64,000 nt of DNA from Chrysomallon squamiferum (Eukaryota > Mollusca > Gastropoda > Neomphalida > Peltospiridae). Both the position numbers and the translations under genes were made by a program. Location of the stretch: NCBI GenBank assembly GCA_012295275.1, contig CM022679.1, positions 18,283,342 through 18,347,341 on the forward strand. The letters run 5' to 3'. Below are positions 21,801-44,900 of the stretch, one piece after another; positions within the stretch are counted from its first letter, which is position 1, and each line of letters starts with the position of its first letter. The notes beneath the pieces are model-generated. The model was given only the letters and a program-made list of their open reading frames with translations, was not told where the DNA came from and searched no databases.

Positions 21801-24734
21801 AGCAACTCGTGACATCTCCACACAGACAATTTTTGCTTTATAGTGGCAAAACACCACTAAAAGGTCAGATACATCTTCAAACTCAAACCACAACAACAAA
21901 ATTCCCTTAACTATTTCCCTTGAAGGTGAATGTGACATGACATTTTGACTCCTCATGACTGGCATAGGTGGGCAGATGCCACGTGGACAGATATTTTGTT
22001 CGCAGAGGAATCTTGTTTTCTCCTGACACATGCTGATGGATGCACATGTGTCTGTATACAAAGGTGATCCAAGCTGTGAGCAAAAAGTTGAAAGTTTTGG
22101 TGGTGGCTATGTCATGGTGTTGGTAGGAATCCATCATTGTGGTTTTGTGCTTTTGGCAGGCCAACTGATGGCATTAGATATCAAAAAATTCAAAAGAATG
22201 TCAAAAGTGGAATGTTTCAGCACATATTAGTCAGGAGTTTCTGCAGCACCTTGGCCTGCTGGATTTAAATCCAACAGAACATATAAAGGATGCAGTGAGT
22301 AAACTGGAGGAATCCACAACCTCAACACTTTTGCAATGTCTTACAGCATAAGAGATAGAACATTCTTTGTTGTGCATGTCACGGAATTCAGATTGTGTAA
22401 CAAATTTATCATTCTGGGACAACCTGTTTATTTTTACATGATGGAATTCAAATTGCATAACTAATTTTAACTTCAGTCATGTCTGACTTTTTATTTTTAT
22501 GCCTATGGAATTCAAATTGCGTAACAAAGTTTATCTTGTCACATCTGTACTTTTTATTTTTGCTGCCAATTTTTCAACTCCATGGCATTGTTTTAAAAGG
22601 GTTGGGACTTGGTAATTTAGAAGAGAAGGAAAAGGCCAACAGGAGAGTTCTGTCAGGAGAGGAACTAATTTTCTGAATGACATTGTCTTTACAGACAAGT
22701 ATGGTAAGCCATTGTCTATTCTTATTTTGATATGGTGTAATCTGCAATTAACCTGTGTCAATAACATACAAAATACCTAAAATTTTAATTGTTTAACCTG
22801 CCCTCGATGCAGATTCTTATTTTGTTTTGGTTCCCTTTATGACCTTATCGATTGTATAGTGTATTACTATCAAGTCACCTGTATATCATAATTAAATAAT
22901 TAACTTGTATCTTAACTTGTGTTGTGTTTATTTCTCTAATGGATAGAGAGAATTATTGATTGATATAGATTGCTGTCAATTTAGCATTTATATTCCTTGT
23001 TAGGTGGCCATTATAGCACATTGTTACCCTAGGCTGAACCTCAATAAAACAACCAAGATGTTTAATGGTGTCGGCCTCATGATAGTGCAACACTGAACGG
23101 TTTCCATATGTTGTTGTCAAGCTCTCAGGACTTCTGGTAGTCATAACTGATATCAGCATTTTGCCCACATCTGTGTCAGATGCCTGAGTATTTGTGTTTC
23201 AGGTAAGATTCCCAGAAATACTGTTCATACATGCATACAGCAATTCTGTTCGCGTAACATCCTGTCATTGGTTGCTTGTATCATGCCTACCAGTTAGTTT
23301 TTGTTTTTGATTTTTAATATTTGTTTTAACTTTTTGAAAGTTTATAAAAACAAACCTGCTTCAGGATCATTAGGATGTTTATCTGGATGACAGGAAAGTA
23401 CTCGAGCCTTATATTCAGTTATAATTTGATCTTCCTGGAACAAAAAACATCATAATAGTCAGTACAGGAAAAGTAGAAAAGAAAGGAATTTTTGCCCCCC
23501 CCCCCAAAAAAATAATAATAATTATTATCAAGAAATGATCTTTCTGTTATGTGTGAATCGGTGAGTTACAATAACTGGATTTTGGACTAAGCTGTATGAA
23601 ACTGCCATGTTCTTTTCAACATGAATCCTATAGAAACAGGAGGTTTTTGGAGTCAAATTGATATTATAAGATTAATATTTAAACATGACTTTATCGAAAC
23701 TTATGTATTCTGTACTATCTCCAAGTATTCCCAGCCGAAGGGTATGTTAAAAACACATATCCCATTAGAACTTGATGGTGCCAAATATTATATGAATATA
23801 ATAGTTTCAAGTTAAAAGGTGAATCTGGAAGTCTATCCTCTAACTTTACTCTTACTCCTAAGCGAGTTCCTGAAGATTTCATAAAAGTGTTTCTCATCAT
23901 TTGCCAGGTGCTGTTAGTACAACATTTTTGAAATTTTAGATTTGAGTTAATGCAGAGAATGAAAAGGAATATTGATTTCCAACCATCAACACCCATCTCA
24001 AACAAACATTTTACGTTTGAAGACATAGTAACAAATTTGATTAAGGTCAGTAATGTAGTGTTAAAAACTCACTCTAATGAAGTCTCAATACTCAGTATAA
24101 ATATTAGTTACAAAAGTTTGATCACTTGATCTTGAGATCAGTAAAAGTTCAAAAATAACTTTTTATACCATGGCTATAACTACACTTTTTAGGCAAAAAC
24201 ACTTAAAAACCGAGCGCGTGCGTGGCAAAAAATAAAAAAATAATAATAAATAAATTTTAAAATAAAATTTGTGTGTTAAAAAAATTAATAAATAAATAAA
24301 TAGTCATTTTCGGTATCTTCTGCCTCGTTGTAGTTACGACCTTGTATTAATAGCATTTAAATTCCCTACAGATAGATACATCAACTAGTTTATAATACTT
24401 CATTACTTAAATAAGTTAATTCATGTTTTATTTATTTATTTTAAATAAATGAATTCATAATCACTATATGATATATCAGTATAAATAAAATGTATAAATG
24501 ATAAAAAATGGCACCATGTCTTATGTAAAAACATTTTAAGTAATTGGAAAAATAAAATAATAGTAACAACAAAAGTATAAATTATATTATCGTGGACATA
24601 CAAATTTTGTAATAATAATTATGTCCTGTGGAATAAATCAAATCAAATAGTAATACATTTGACAATTCATCGCATCCAATTATATAGTAATAATTGTCTT
24701 CTGGTTTTCTTTTATAGTTGACTATTTTATCCAT
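18821..24734 (-). CDS. DNAJC12: DnaJ homolog subfamily C member 12
   Basis: This encodes a small J-domain co-chaperone of Hsp70. Human DNAJC12 binds aromatic amino acid hydroxylases and supports their folding. Five coding exons on the minus strand: 24657-24734 (ATG at 24734), 23356-23434, 20117-20256, 19682-19796 and 18821-18915 (stop TGA). All have GT-AG borders and matching phases, giving 168 residues (human 198). The N-terminus has NYYYIIGCDELS. The J-domain HPD motif is at residues 42-44 (SCHPDKHPND), followed by LQKAKEVLTDPNTKANYDKW. The C-terminus is KFRNYDI, nearly identical to the vertebrate KFRNYEI tail, which is diagnostic for DNAJC12 rather than other DNAJC proteins. The linker between is shorter than in vertebrates. 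The gene is head-to-head with SIRT1. Confidence 0.95.
20914..21622. repeat. Pair of 32-bp inverted repeats
   Basis: The segment 20914-20945 and the reverse complement of 21591-21622 agree at 31 of 32 positions; both contain GGTTGAGAAGAATACTGCC. They enclose about 645 bp with no intact frame. They could be the termini of one element, or two copies of the same repeat in opposite orientation. The latter is suggested by the sequences just inside the arms, which differ. Confidence 0.75.
21960..22345 (+). mobile_element. Decayed Tc1-type transposase fragment
   Basis: Three plus-strand frames, joined by frameshifts and stops, read like the catalytic part of a Tc1 transposase. The first piece has WTDILFAEESCFLLTHADGC, resembling the family's VLFSDESRF block with the D replaced. 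The second has FGGGYVMV, resembling FGGGSVMVW. The third has LLDLNPTEHIKDAVSKLEES, resembling the PDLNPIEHLWD block. It is clearly non-functional. No terminal repeats could be paired with confidence. Confidence 0.8.
22383..22560 (+). repeat. Three imperfect tandem units of about 60 bp
   Basis: GGAATTCARATTGYRTAAC recurs at 22383, 22443 and 22507, each copy followed by a similar TTTTTATTTTT-containing stretch. It lies just downstream of the Tc1 fragment and may be its terminal region. Confidence 0.7.
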
Positions 24735-24840
24735 GTCTATCCTTAAAAATGTAATTTAGGTGCTATTTCTCCAATCGACCACTGATAGTAACACTGACGA
24801 ACATTAATGATAGACATCGGTCAAGGATTCCGAAGAACGC

Positions 24841-24861
<21 letters not shown>
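24735..24861. promoter_or_regulatory. Bidirectional promoter of DNAJC12 and SIRT1
   Basis: The DNAJC12 start codon (24734, minus strand) and the SIRT1 start codon (24841, or 24862 if the downstream ATG is used) are only 106-127 bp apart and point away from each other. Both coding exons begin directly here, so the two transcription starts must lie within this interval or overlap the opposite gene. No TATA box in a sensible position is evident. That this is a shared promoter follows from the geometry; it has not been tested. Confidence 0.75.
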
Positions 24862-34848
<9,987 letters not shown>

Positions 34849-35636
34849 CATTTCAAGTGCATATGTCATTAGGTGAAGATAACAGATTCATTAGTTTAAG
34901 TTTTACAATAAGGACTGATAAATTCCAGCTGATTAATAAAACACCTTCCACAGAAAGATAAAAATAGATGCTAGTAACATTTTATTTAAAACAGTGACAT
35001 CATCTAGATCATTTTTTTATTATTTGCAAATAATGTTATACGGGTAAATATATATTTGACAACATTTATTTTCTGTTTTATCTCTGAACTTATTTGTTGT
35101 AATATGAACATTTTCAAATCATAAAGGAGTTATTTTATACTGTACATGAGTTCTAAGTAAATAGTAGCTGAACTCTTGATGTGACAAAGATAACTTAAAT
35201 AAAAGAAACAATTACATTTAAGTTATGGATTTAATGTAATATGTAACTTTTTAAAGCCAACAGATTAAAATGTTTGAGTTGATGCAAACATACAGTAAAA
35301 CTTAAATGCAACTATATATATATATAAAAATTATGCTCATCCATTTTAAGCAATAAAAGCAGCTGATGTCATTGTACATATTTTCATATTTACCATGCTT
35401 TGTTTGCTCCTCAATTACGAGTTGTAATAAATCCAACAAGGCATTTATCTTTTGGTACATTTTACAACGGTTCCTTAATAAATTAATTTTAAACTAAAAT
35501 TAAAAAAAATATAAACAAATAAAATTAAGACTTTACAACTGCAGTACAGTTTTGTCAAATTAATTTTTTGAAGATACAAGACTGTAACTCAATGCTGGTT
35601 TCAGTCTGTTTTAGTTGTTTGTTAATTTTATGTAGA

Positions 35637-35777
35637 TGAGCCATTCTCAGTTAGGTCCTTGGACCATGGCTAAGGGATTTTCTGTCCATCATTTAGTGTT
35701 GGTATCCTTGGTTGACAAATGGAACTGTAAAGAACTCCTAAAAAGGCAGTAGCTGAAAAAAGGTTGAGAATGGCTCA
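35637..35777. mobile_element. hAT-like MITE, 141 bp
   Basis: TGAGCCATTCTCA at 35637-35649 is the exact reverse complement of TGAGAATGGCTCA at 35765-35777. Inward of the right end the sequence reads, in reverse complement, TTCTCAACCTTTTTTCAG. This resembles the TTCTCAACCTTTTT termini common in hAT elements. The interior is too short to code. I could not define a clear 8-bp target duplication. Confidence 0.6.
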
Positions 35778-36648
35778 GGAATGTGTCTCAGAGAACAGAT
35801 TTTTAGTTTGTGTAGTTTTAACTTGAATATTCATTCATTTTATAACTTTCTGATAGAGGCTTTGTTTTTTAATTTTTATTTTTTTTAATAAATAAACACT
35901 AATATTAATAATTTTTGTTCATTAGCTGAAGTGATGTTAAAATTTGAATATCAAATTGGTAGGTAAATTTAGAAGATCTACAGATTTTACAAGTAGTCAG
36001 TAATGATAATGTACATTCTATAATAATTGATAGTTTTCAAGGTTTGTTTATGTTTTTATTTCTTTGACTGGTGGATTAATTGCAGATATATTTATGCAAT
36101 CTGTTTTTTTCAGATGTTATATAATAATTTTATACCCGATATATGTATATATAAATGATACTGGATGGGGAAATGCCCGTTGTTGCTGCTCTAGGACCAA
36201 TTTTTGATCTGTGGGACTAAAAATATTTTTGTAAAATCGTATTTTCCAGTCCAGATTCTTAATTTATTGGGGGTTTTGTTTTGGCCTTTTTGTTTTTTCT
36301 GTTAAGAGCACATGTACATTTCTGTAATTGAAATAATTACAAAGTTCTGCCAGTTTAATAGCAAGTTAACACTTGAACCTCTCACACATTCCTTTCTTTA
36401 GGAATAGACATAATGCTACAATTTAATTGAAACTGAAGATCTCCAGCAAAATGACTAATGACTGTTACTTAATATTGTTTCACAAATCACTTCTTTATGA
36501 TTAATATTTAAAAAAATGTGTATACATATATATATATATATATATAAAAAAAAAAAAAAAAAAAACAATTATCAAGAAATAGATGTTTCACTTTACAGTA
36601 GGTAGCCATAGCATCTTAGTTTTCTTCAAGAACCATTTATTACTATTA

Positions 36649-36712
36649 CTATCACTACTACTACTACAACTACTACTACTGCTACTACTGCTGCTGCTAA
36701 TGCTACTACTGT
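36649..36712 (+). repeat. Imperfect ACT/CTG trinucleotide repeat
   Basis: A run of ACT, ACA, CTG and GCT triplets, about 20 units with interruptions, downstream of SIRT1. It lies in no open frame that looks real. Confidence 0.8.
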
Positions 36713-39700
36713 TATTACAATTATTATTTGTACCTGTTTGTTCCTGAATAGATTTGACCATTTTCTTCAGAATACATAACCTAATTTTTGTTAGAATCCA
36801 GGTGTGTATTTCAGCTATCAGATCACATTTAGAACAAAAATATTAATCTGTTTCTTATGTTTTTGTGTGTGGGGGGGTTTTGTTTTTTTTTTCTTTCTAA
36901 TTATATATATATATTTATGGATGAAAACTTAATAATAGCTGAGTCACAATATACTTTTGATGTATGTTAATATCATAATTTATATTACTTTCTGATATGA
37001 GTAAAATTATGTTTCTTTAAAATTCGATTATGATTATTTTTTCCTAAAACTCAGATGCACAAAAGAAACTAAATTTTGGTAAGAAATGGGATTAAACTTC
37101 TTTCCATGTGCCTTCATGACAAATGCAAACAGTGTTTTGTAAATTTTCTAAAAAGAACTTCCTTCCAATACAATATAGTTGGCATCATAATAACTTTAGT
37201 CTCATTCATATGTTCAGCTTGGCATTTTATAACCCCTTTTGTTATTTATATTAAAAGATAGACTTTTGTTAATTTTAAATTGTTTATATTATTATATCTG
37301 AAATATTTTTAACTGGAATAAGTTTACAGTAAGAAATTATGATTCCAATTTCAGTTTGTAGCATACTGTTGTATCTTGCACAGTGAATGCTTTTCAGAGT
37401 AACCCGTAAAGTGGTACTATGACTGAATATGTGTGTTTGTGTTGTGTGAATATATTTCATGATAAATAAGTGGATATGATACACATTTGAATGTTAGTAT
37501 GCTTTATAAATAGTTCAGAAAAAAAAATACAGTCACTGTTAAAGATTTAATTTTATTTATTTTTAATTCTTATTCAAACAATAATTAAAAATATGTCCAG
37601 TCTTCAGTAATTTTTAAAAATCTGAATTTGTTTCTTTCCCATTACATGGGCTTCTGAGAGACACTTGTACTGGTACTGTATTAACACTGAAGAAATATCA
37701 AAGGCCAAAAAAAATAAAATATTGGATTATTTAACTTACAAAGCTAATGAAATATATGTTTTGTTTAATTATATGTATAATGCTATCTAACTAGTATAGA
37801 AAAGTACAAACTTTGTTTATTATATTTCATTTTATACAAATTGTTTGTATCTCATGAAATGTAGTTTTGTTTGTAATAATACATTTTCTTGAATTGCTTT
37901 CATTATTAAAAACGATAATTTATTTCTTTATTTTCCCATTATTTTTATCTCTAATAAAAAAAATGATGTAAATTTTTAAAATCTCTCTATTTTATACAAG
38001 GATCTACATAAAATAAGCATAAATGTTGTTAATGGATTTGCACTAATGTGAATAAATTTCTGTTATATGTTATGTTTAATTTTTAATTATACAAAATTTA
38101 AATACAGCTGTGATGTTACTGTTTTGACTTTTTATTTATTACTATTATTATTACTCTTTGTTTTGTTGTTGTTGCATGGATATAATTAAATGAATTGTCT
38201 TCAGACAGAAAAGGAATCTTATATATAACATCCCATTGTGAGGAAATCATGCTGTCCTTTTTTTTTTTTTTTTTTTTTTTTTAAAGATGTTTTATTGTCT
38301 CAGAAAAAGATAATAACAAGGATGTTGATCTGAAATATTGTATGTAATTACTTACACACACATACAAATACATAACCTACATCTATAGATAATCTCTTTA
38401 TACATACAATCAACATACAAATATCAAGGAATATAAATATAACACATAATAATAATCATGGTACAAAAATGAGAAGAGAAGTAAAAAGATAATACGGAAA
38501 ATAATATGAGAAGTGGATTTCCAAAAACGGTATTTCTTATTATTCATGTATGTATTTTCTTCTTTTTATTTGTTTACTCTTTTTTTTTTTCTTATTAATT
38601 TAGGTTATATTTACTTCATTTAAGAAAAATGTTTGAAGCATTGATTCTTGAAGATTTTAAAAATATTTTGAAAGACATTAATGCCATACGATTATTTTCA
38701 TACAATAAATATAATATTTTACATTATTGATTTACAAATGTATTCTTTTCATTTGTTATACCAAAGTATAACATTTTTGCTAAAATTCATATAAATTCCT
38801 GTTTCTTTTAATATCTGTACTGTATTTATTTCATAACATAAATAATAAATCTTACTACATTCTAAAAATAGATATTGTTACAAAAACTAAGTATTGCTAT
38901 TTAATTAAATGAATCATTTGTAAAAATGTAGTAAAATTCTATAGTAATGAAACCAAGGTACAGTTGAATTTTTTATACCTTTAAAAGGTATAAGGAAATA
39001 TTGCTACCATTGTTTAGTGTCATAAATAAATCCATGATTTATGTCTTTATTTTGTCCTTTCCAAATAATGGTTTGAGAATTTAATAGTTTGTTACTTTGC
39101 ATGTATATTTGCATCCACTTCTATTTTTGAAAAAAATACTAAGTTGAAAATGATCAGATGGGTTTTGAAGGTTTGCAAAGGTAACATCATTTAAATAGTC
39201 CAGTTAATGTATAAATGTTTTAAGGTCTTTTATTAGTGAAGCATATTCAAGGAAATTTGAAGTTAAATTATATTTTATTATAAATTCTTAATATGTTGAA
39301 TAGTCTGCGTTTTCATATAAGTCCTTTATAAAACCTATATTGTTACTGAAACTGTATTTATATAAAAACTGTTTATTATCTATACATATTCCAATGTTAT
39401 ATCAAACATTAATGCTTAAATTATGAATTATATTTATCTGTATTTTTAAAAAAAAAACTGGAAAAATATTAAATAGTGTTTAGAGACACACTGAACATTA
39501 TTTAACATTTCATTAATTTTGAGAAAAGAAAAATATGCACTGTACATACATTTTTTGCTGATATTTTTGTTACAGATTTAAATAAAGTTTTTCTAAAATG
39601 AAAAATGTTTTCAATAATGCAATGATTGCCAAACCCATTTGTTCCATAGATTTGTGGGAAGCTTCGGTAAAAAGACGTTATAAGATTACAATATTAAAGA

Positions 39701-41303
39701 CAAAATTTTGAAATATTAGAAAAGTAAAATTATAAAATATTTCAGTGTTGTAGTTGGATCATAGCATGAACATTTTTGAAATACTACCTAAAGTAGCATA
39801 GTTGATAATATAGTATTCATAAATGACATGTCAGATGAGTATTCATGCCCAATACTTGTGCATCAAGCAGACAGTGAGGAGCCAATTTCTGTTTACAGTA
39901 AAAAAAAAAAAAAAAAAAAAAAATTAAAATTTTTGAATTTATTTTTGTAATTACTAATTTATTAGTATAGTGTCAGAAAGTGTAAGAATTTGGTTGTAGA
40001 AAAATGAAAAATGCCACAAACTGTAAAAATAAGTAATTTTCATGAAAATGATTTTCAGTTTGTCCCATTATTATAGTTACTGAAATTCAATGTGTTACTA
40101 ATAAAAATTAAATCAACTAAACTATATTATAAATAGTATCAGTAAATGTAATATATCAATATGCTTGATTATTAACACAATAAATACCCATATTTAGGGT
40201 TTCAACCAAAAATGTTGGGAAACCACAGCAGTAAAGTCATCTTTTTGGCCTGCTGGAACCAAATAAATATTTTACAGTTTTATCATGATTTTTGACTATT
40301 TTTCCATTTCTTAACTGTATTTTTGATATCGACTAATTTCTAGATTCTAAATTTTTCTATTTCTTGAATCCATTTTGACCTTTACCTAATGTAGCATCCT
40401 TACTTTCTAGGGGCAGTATTTTTATTTTGTTCCAATTCTTTGATTGCTTCACAGATTTGTTTATCTAATTCATAGCTTTTCATTTTAGTTTATATTTATG
40501 TTGTACCTTTTCTTTTTCGTAAGTAATATTTCTAAGAACAGCTATTACATAAAAATTGGATTTCATCTCTATTATGAAATCAAAATGTATTATTTTTATT
40601 TCTGTTTCTTTTATTAATCTAACATATTCCTTCTTTGTTACATTTGTTATGTTGATTTAACTTTAAACTTAAAAGTACACTGAAGTGGTCCAAGCAATAA
40701 CTATTTTCTGTTTTAATATTCTGTTTGGCATCAGATTATTGGATATTAAAAAACACATAATTTAACTTAAGTTAGGGGTTTTTTTTGGAAGATTAGGATG
40801 TAATTCTGAATGGATCTTTTATATCATGTGCTTCCATGTTCTTGATTAAGTTCTTTTTGTTGTGATTTTGAATGATTTATATGCAAATAATGTTTTCTAT
40901 CTCAATCTAAAGCCCTACATTAAAATCAAACTATTATTTATTTATTATTTTTGAAATGTTTAATTCAATCTAAAATTTACTGAAAAAAGTTTGCTTGTCT
41001 ATATTTGGACCATATATATTCACAATGGATTCTTTCATCCTATAGTGGTATCATTTATATTATAATTTCCTAAGCTATAAGTTTCTTTGTGTTTTTTAAA
41101 ATGTATATTATATTCAGGAATTATTACTGTATATCAGCCAAGCACATTTATGCACCTATTGTTTTTAAATAAATGGTTCTCATTCTGATTTGAAATACAT
41201 GCCTTGGAGACAGCAAAGATTATAAGTTTTGCATTTTAAGTAATCATTTCTCTTATTTAACTCCCCAAGTCCTTGACAGTTGTCATATTTATCTATATAT
41301 TTA

Positions 41304-41976
41304 CAGTGATACCTTGACTTATGAGTGCACCAGCTTACGAGTTTTCCCGAGTTATGAGCAGTTGCCCAGTCAAATTTATGCTTTGAATTGTGAGCCAAAA
41401 TCCAAATTACGAGCACACTTCAGATATGCCGCCACTAGATGGTGCAGTGAACAATACATCTGCCCAGCATCCCGTGTCTTACTCATTTACATCATTGTGT
41501 GCAGTATTTTGATAAATTTCTTTTTACTGATCATGGATCCTAAGAAAGTGAGTGCAAAGGACAGTGCTGAGAAGAAGAAATAGATGAAATCATGAGCAAG
41601 GTGTGCATGTAGACGACTTAGTAGGCAGTACAAGTGTAGTACTTCTATGATATGTACCATACTGAAGCAGAAAGAGTCAGTAAAGGCTGTAACTCCAGCC
41701 AAAGCGTTAAAATACTTTGTCTGATCTCCAAGATAAATACACTTTACAAAACCAATATTCTTTACATTCTCTTTTTTTTCTTTCTTTTTTTGTTTTATAT
41801 AATATGTCATTTTTCTTATTTAAAAATATGTCACAAAAAATGGTGGTTTTGGGGGGCGGGAACAGATAATGGTATTTCAATTAATTTCTGTTGGGAAAGT
41901 TGATTTGATATATGAGCAAATTGAGTTACAAGCTTGGTCACAGAATGAATCAAACTCATAAGTCAAGGTACCACTA
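41304..41976 (+). mobile_element. Tigger/pogo-like DNA transposon remnant, copy 3
   Basis: This is the most complete of the three copies. The left end CAGTGATACCTTGACTTATG follows a TA at 41302-41303. The right end, in reverse complement, is TAGTGGTACCTTGACTTATG. A plus-strand frame begins at an ATG at 41534 with MDPKKVSAKDSAEKKK and stops at 41581; the next piece contains CTILKQKESVKAVTPAKA. It then passes directly to the AT-rich right end, so no DDE domain is present. Confidence 0.83.
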
Positions 41977-44900
41977 CGTATATATGAAGATAATATAATT
42001 CATATTTATTTATTATTATTTTTTATGTGTTGCAGATTTATCTTGTTTTAAAAAACATCAGGTAAATATTTTGAATTTCAAGTTTTCCATAGCAAAAGAA
42101 AATTGTAAAAGGATGATGACGAATAAGTTATACCAGCAGAAAATCCCTTACCACCCAGGTGACACCAGTTGTCTTGCATAATGACAAGTCCTTGCACAAG
42201 TGGGATGATCTGAACCAGATAATAATAGCATATGTGATAAGGCATACATATTGCCACAAGTGGCCACCATAAGAGGTGTTTGTCCACCCCTAACTATGAC
42301 ATTGGTTCTGTGCATAAAAGCATCACTAAAATGTTCCTCTAATTACAATAGATTCTTGAATGGCCATCACTTCTGTCAAAGTGATTGTGTGGTCATGTGT
42401 TCACTGGTCAGCTGTGCAAAGCATCAAGCTAGAATACAGACCGGTCTTAATTTTATTCTATTTTTTGTTCTTGTTACTTTTTTCTGCTAGTATATGTTTG
42501 TTGGCTAAATATTTAAACAAATAAGAAGAGAACAAACAAATAAAAAAGTAATTAAGATGTGATATTTTAAGGGCAGTACTGAAGTTAAAAGGAAATACAA
42601 TAACTTACTGGTAATACATTTTTTTGGACTGTAATTGCAAAACAATTACATAAATAAATAACTGAATAAATAAAAAATAAAGTTATTTAACCTTTCATAT
42701 ATCTTGCTCACATTGATGATCATATAATTGAGATTCTTAATCATGTGTTAAATTTGAAATGTAGTTTGACAGTAACAGTAATGTTTCACTATTTCCAAGT
42801 TCCTATTTGTTATATTTTTAATTAATAATGAAAAATTATTAATTAGTTTTTAAACAAGAAATCTAATTGTATGTATATGTTTTATACTGTGATTAAGGGT
42901 AATATATATACCATGATAAAAAAGGGTAATTTGACATTAAATTAGTAATAAACTAGATTTCAAGACAAAAATAAATGCAATAAAATAGTAATATGTGAAG
43001 CAAACAGAGAATGATTTTACATCGGTAATGAAAAACTATATATATACACATACATTCCTTTACATTAAAATTACAGTGGTTGTACATACTAATCTTTATT
43101 ATTCATTTAATTTTGAAAAGTAATCTAAATTTTATAGTTAGTTTTCAATACTGCCAAGTTCTGAATCAAAATGGTTTTCATTTATAATGTGTTCTAGTAG
43201 CTTTGTGATTTTTATTTTTAATTTGAAAAGAACAACAACAACAAAAAAAAAAAAAAATTCCTGTGGCATTCAGTATCTGTTGGTGATATAATGCCTTGTA
43301 CAAATTTTGTAATAAATGGTCAGCACTATTCCTTCCTCAAATTTACCAATATGATGTACACTAATCTTAACATCATAAGGTATACCAAACATTTTCAATT
43401 TTTTTAAAATTGTATTTTGCTTTCTCATTGTTTTTTTACAGTTGAGCACTTATTTCAGGTCTAGTTTTCTTTTTGTAATTGTTCTTTTTCTTCTTCCATG
43501 TTATATTTTATTCATAGTTTATTCATATAACATTCATAGTTCTATTTTCTTTTGATTTTCACTTTAATCAGTTCTAAATTTTTCCAGCTCAGTTTAAATA
43601 GTCTTTTGTCAAAACATTTAATAATTTTCTTTGAAGCTAATTCAAATGGGGTTTTTTATGGTGGTTTTTGCAAACTTTCATAAAGCTTTGATCATAATTT
43701 TGTGTTAGTTTGGACTCGTGTGCTTTTTTTTTTCTTAAACAGAGATCACAGACAATAATTTGTTACATTATTAATTGTATCTCTTTTGAGATTATAATGT
43801 CATTGTTTGTCTACTTTCAGTGGATTTATGTATCAGTTTGAGACATTCTGGAATAGATCTAGTAGATTTAGTAAGCATTCTTTCTTATATTCTGACAGCT
43901 TTGAAACATTTATGCATGTAAACAAAAGTAGAAACAACAAATTAACAAAAAGTTATATTTATGTCATCAAAAAATATGTGAAGACCACCTACCTAATTAC
44001 TAATAAAGAATAAACCATTATAGAAGAAGACAAATATTCTTGCCAAACATTTGAATCATAAGAGCCTGTGAATTGCAATCACCACTTGCCTGTCAAACCA
44101 TTTGGTACATAATTTTGGCAATTCAACTTCATTCTGTTCATATTTATGTTTCATAAATGCTGCATCTTAGCACACTTTTGAGGTCAAAAACATGGTTTGG
44201 GTGGCTCAAATCAGAGATTTGTTTCAAATGGAGTACTTGGTAAAATGTAAATGTGCTTTATGCTAACTATGAGTTTTATGATGTGCATGTGAATAAAGAG
44301 TTTAAATATGTTCAGAAAAATTGTGTAATTTGTGTCCTTCCGATGAGGAGACACTTGCAGGGTAGGGATACATTTGCTCAGGTATGTCATCAAGTCTATT
44401 ATTTTCTTTCTTAAAGAAAAATTAGATAAAACATCATCAATTAAAAAGACTTGTCTTGCACTTGATAAATAGCAACTGACCATTTTTATGTATTTTATTT
44501 CAAATGTTCAAGAATATTTAAAAAAAATTTGATGTACAAAACAACTATGAAATATCTCCCATTTCAGAAATTACAACATAACACTTTAATTACAAAAAAT
44601 TATTAATAGGATAAAATATATCTTTCAATGACTGTGCACTCAACAGAAAATATTTTTTGGTTTTTAAATATGTTTGGAGATATGATAAACATTTTGGAGT
44701 TGTCCCAGTATCCTTTGCTAAACAATGTGAACAGGACACTTGCACTTCAAACCCAGGCAGCAAAAGGTGGGAAGGTTTCAAAAGAATGATTAACTGTTTT
44801 ATTGTGCTGCGGTGCAACAGGAGAACATATTAAACCTTATGAATCTCAACCTTTGACCTGGACAGCCAATTGGAAAGTGTGTATGACCTTACAACAATTT

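Larger units (their letters stand above)
20257..23355. other. DNAJC12 intron 2, filled with repeat debris
   Basis: This 3.1-kb intron holds an inverted-repeat element (20914-21622), a decayed Tc1-type transposase (about 21960-22345) and a short tandem repeat (22383-22560). Most open frames here are fragments of these elements or chance. Confidence 0.7.
34849..41303. other. SIRT1 3' UTR and intergenic DNA
   Basis: AT-rich sequence without recognisable coding exons. A first AATAAA lies at 34935-34940, about 90 bases after the SIRT1 stop, with others near 35197, 35345 and 39578, so the true 3' end is undetermined. The stretch also holds a small MITE, a CTA/CTG trinucleotide tract and several homopolymers (38259-38282, 39900-39922). 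Confidence 0.55.
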
